DNA from: Hyphomicrobiales bacterium
GTDB taxonomy: Bacteria > Pseudomonadota > Alphaproteobacteria > Parvibaculales > Parvibaculaceae
DNA length: 64,000 nucleotides
Reading direction: 5' to 3'
Assembly (NCBI GenBank): GCA_016124805.1
Contig: WGND01000009.1
Coordinates: forward strand, 180,606-244,605
The position numbers and the translations under genes are program-made. The notes beneath the pieces were generated by a model, which saw only the letters and a program-made list of their open reading frames with translations, did no database searches and had not been told where the DNA came from. Positions 62,267 to 64,000 of the stretch are shown here, one piece after another. Numbering within the stretch: position 1 is the stretch's first letter; the number at the start of each line of letters is the position of its first letter.

Positions 62267-64000
62267 CGGCCCGTTGCTCCCCATAGGCTTTCATTGCCCG
62301 TGGCCGCAACGCCCCCGAGATCGTCATCCTCATCATCGTCGTCATCCTCACCGGTTTCGAAGGTGAGGCCCGAGGGATTGATTGTCGGGTTGGGGTCGCT
62401 GTCGGCCGCACCGCCGGTCGGCTCCGCCTCACGCAGCAGGGCATTGGAGCAGCTGACCGCATCGCCGATGATGCACAGATTGAAATGATAGTCATCCGAC
62501 TGGGCCAGCGGTTCTTCAATCACCGCGCCGTTGGAATCCTTCGTGCCGGGGAAGAGGATGCGCGGCTCAAGACCGGCTGCCGAGCTTTTGACCCGTGTGC
62601 CATTCTCCCGCACAACAATGCCGAAAAGGACAACATAGTCCGGGCCATCATCAACAGGATTGATCACCCCTTCATTGAGATTGGCGACCTTGAAGACGAT
62701 GCCGCGACCATCCACACCATTGCCTGTATTCTGACCGACAATATCACCGGGGGCGTTGAGCTTGAGATCATCTGTGGCGATGAAGACATGACCTGAGCTC
62801 ACCCCGAAACTGCCCGGATTGCCGAGCTGGGCGAGGGTCGGATTATTTGTCTCGTAATATGCCTGGAAAGCCTGCGAACCGATGATGATGTCACCGGATG
62901 AATTCAATTCAACAGCGCCCAACCGGCCTGTTGTCGTATCGGTACCCAGTTTGCCGGAGACCAGAATGAGGCCGGGCCGGTTGTCAAACGACCCGTCCAC
63001 ATAGCCCAATGTGAGCTTGTCGAGGCCCTGAACCGAGCCGGCAGCAATAATCTGACTGCCGGAACCTGCCCCGATGCTGAAGTCCTGCAGTGTGGCCGAG
63101 GTGAAATCAACATCCAGCAGCAGGGCGTCATTATTGTCGGCATTGATGCGCAGATTGCCTGCCGAGATACGCCCCAGCTCGCTCTCGTCGATGATGAGAC
63201 CGGGCGCATAGCGCAGCGTCGTGGTGCCTGTGGTGCCATCACCACCCAGCACGATGGTCGTGCCGCTATCGAGCGATGAAATACGCACCTCATCGGCGGC
63301 CGTGATCGAGCCTGAAAGATCAAGATCAAGCGCGACGATGCTGACATTATTGGCCGTCGCAATCTGATTGATCACCGCATCGCCATGTGAGGCATCCAGA
63401 AGCAGCAGCCCGCCATCTGCCGTCACGGAGCCCGTGAGTGTGAGGTTGCCGATCAGGGCCTGCAGGGTTGCCTGCCCCTTGGCATAGATGTCGCCCAGCA
63501 CGTTCACGGCCCCACCGATGATCGTGGTGTCGATAAAGCTGGTGACATTATTGACCTCCGCTGTCGCCAGCTTGGCCTCAAGGCGCACATTGCCTGCCGT
63601 TGACTCCGTCGTGCCGCTCAATGTGCCGTTGCCCGTCAATGCCTTGAAGGTGATATCGCCACCTGCCGTGACATCGCCGGAGACCTCAATTGAGTTGCCC
63701 GTCACATCAATCGTGGTGACAGCCGTGAGATCGGTGAGCTTGATCGCATCGGGATCAATCAAGATCGATCCGACCGTGCTTTCAATCAGCGCGTCAGAGG
63801 TAATGTCACCCAGGGCATGAAGCGCCACTGACGCGCCCTCCAGTGACTGATGAAGATAGAGATCATCGCTCTGGGCCGTCAGGGTCACGATGCCGTCGGC
63901 CCGGGTCACGCCATTGATCTCGATATCATTGGCCGTCACGTCAATCGTCGTGCCGGCATCCAGACCCGCCGTCGTCGCCTTGCCCTCTTCAGCCGCAATC
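62263..64000 (-). CDS. Large beta-helical exoprotein, two-partner-secretion/FHA-like (C-terminal part only)
   Basis: The reading frame is open to the window edge, so the N-terminus lies to the right; about 579 residues are visible. They form repeated 20-25-residue beta-strand units with GDITFKALTGNGTL-like and GNLTLTGSVTADGGLL-like patterns, as in filamentous-haemagglutinin-type right-handed beta-helices. The C-terminus has a disulfide-capable pair (NLCIIGDAVSCSN) and an acidic tract of Asp/Glu (GEDDDDDEDDDLGG) before a short tail. No autotransporter barrel is seen, which argues for TPS export. It overlaps the CHAT gene by 4 bases. Confidence 0.72.
   Translation of the reverse strand, partial: IAAEEGKATTAGLDAGTTIDVTANDIEINGVTRADGIVTLTAQSDDLYLHQSLEGASVALHALGDITSDALIESTVGSILIDPDAIKLTDLTAVTTIDVTGNSIEVSGDVTAGGDITFKALTGNGTLSGTTESTAGNVRLEAKLATAEVNNVTSFIDTTIIGGAVNVLGDIYAKGQATLQALIGNLTLTGSVTADGGLLLLDASHGDAVINQIATANNVSIVALDLDLSGSITAADEVRISSLDSGTTIVLGGDGTTGTTTLRYAPGLIIDESELGRISAGNLRINADNNDALLLDVDFTSATLQDFSIGAGSGSQIIAAGSVQGLDKLTLGYVDGSFDNRPGLILVSGKLGTDTTTGRLGAVELNSSGDIIIGSQAFQAYYETNNPTLAQLGNPGSFGVSSGHVFIATDDLKLNAPGDIVGQNTGNGVDGRGIVFKVANLNEGVINPVDDGPDYVVLFGIVVRENGTRVKSSAAGLEPRILFPGTKDSNGAVIEEPLAQSDDYHFNLCIIGDAVSCSNALLREAEPTGGAADSDPNPTINPSGLTFETGEDDDDDEDDDLGGVAATGNESLWGATGR

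Noticed and set aside
1-64000. CRISPR arrays, prophage or integrase genes, rRNA
   Set aside because: No regularly spaced direct repeats, no phage structural or integrase motifs and no rRNA sequence were seen on reading both strands.

Overview
This window reads as a continuous stretch of an alphaproteobacterial chromosome of moderately high GC. The support is gene content and synteny: a full Tad/Cpa pilus locus with Caulobacter-type CpaA-F, a ribonuclease D / lptC / lptA / lptB / rpoN / hpf / ptsN run, a DUF1150 gene beside a small heat-shock protein, and a pheST block near rpmI-rplT and infC. Genus cannot be fixed from the sequence alone. No prophage, CRISPR array, integron or rRNA operon is visible. 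The only mobile-element trace is a lone IS1595-type zinc-ribbon ORF.

Layout. 1-2.7 kb: end of a Yej-type peptide ABC importer (yejE partial, yejF). 2.7-9 kb: mostly single metabolic and stress genes (thioesterase, DUF2855, NlpC/P60 peptidase with a MarR regulator, M17 aminopeptidase, GST, TAXI binding protein). 9.1-23.3 kb: the Tad pilus island. tadD is convergent with a nine-gene minus-strand run (flp, cpaA-F, tadB, tadC). A Crp/Fnr-type regulator gene lies upstream of flp, followed by an orphan secretin-N-domain protein, a VWA TadG-like protein, and a plus-strand tadE/tadF pair preceded by a 40-codon membrane micro-ORF that is not in the ORF track. 23.5-33.8 kb: tRNA-Ser(GGA), a small membrane protein, lepA, purC, an enoyl-CoA hydratase, a hydrolase, a K+ channel, pheT, pheS, rplT and rpmI. 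34-40.6 kb: two small paralogous proteins, a GDPD, infC (probably with an ATA start), glycosyltransferase genes, an ABHD10-like hydrolase, a baeRF-like protein and an SDR. 40.6-51.5 kb: TPR protein, queG, GST, cueR-like regulator, NDUFA9-like protein, tRNA-Leu(CAG), RNase D, lptC-lptA-lptB-rpoN-hpf-ptsN and DUF1150. 51.5-56.8 kb: Hsp20 with a plausible sigma-32 promoter and ROSE-type thermometer, then a PHA granule cluster (phasin with a histone-H1-like tail, phaZ, phaC), a zinc-ribbon protein and a methyltransferase. 56.9-64 kb: a surface or envelope locus in which a CHASE2 protein and a secreted protein converge on a CHAT-protease lipoprotein that is translationally coupled to a large beta-helical exoprotein running off the window.

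How parts work together. Flp pilin is processed by CpaA, assembled by the CpaF/TadB/TadC motor and platform with CpaE, and exported through the CpaC/CpaD/CpaB/TadD outer-membrane assembly. TadE, TadF and TadG are the minor, pseudopilin-like components. LptC, LptA and LptB are three parts of the lipopolysaccharide transport bridge. RpoN, Hpf and PtsN form the usual nitrogen/stationary-phase module. The PHA genes closely resemble the medium-chain-length (class II) pseudomonad phaC-phaZ-phaF set, which is unexpected in an alphaproteobacterium.

Most novel candidates: the CHAT lipoprotein / exoprotein / CHASE2 locus at the right edge; the class II-like PHA cluster with an inverted phasin architecture; the micro-ORF coupled to tadE; the ATA start of infC; the hsp20 thermometer; and the tandem SQQVM small-protein pair. 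All family assignments are from reading motifs and remembered family features. No database search was run.
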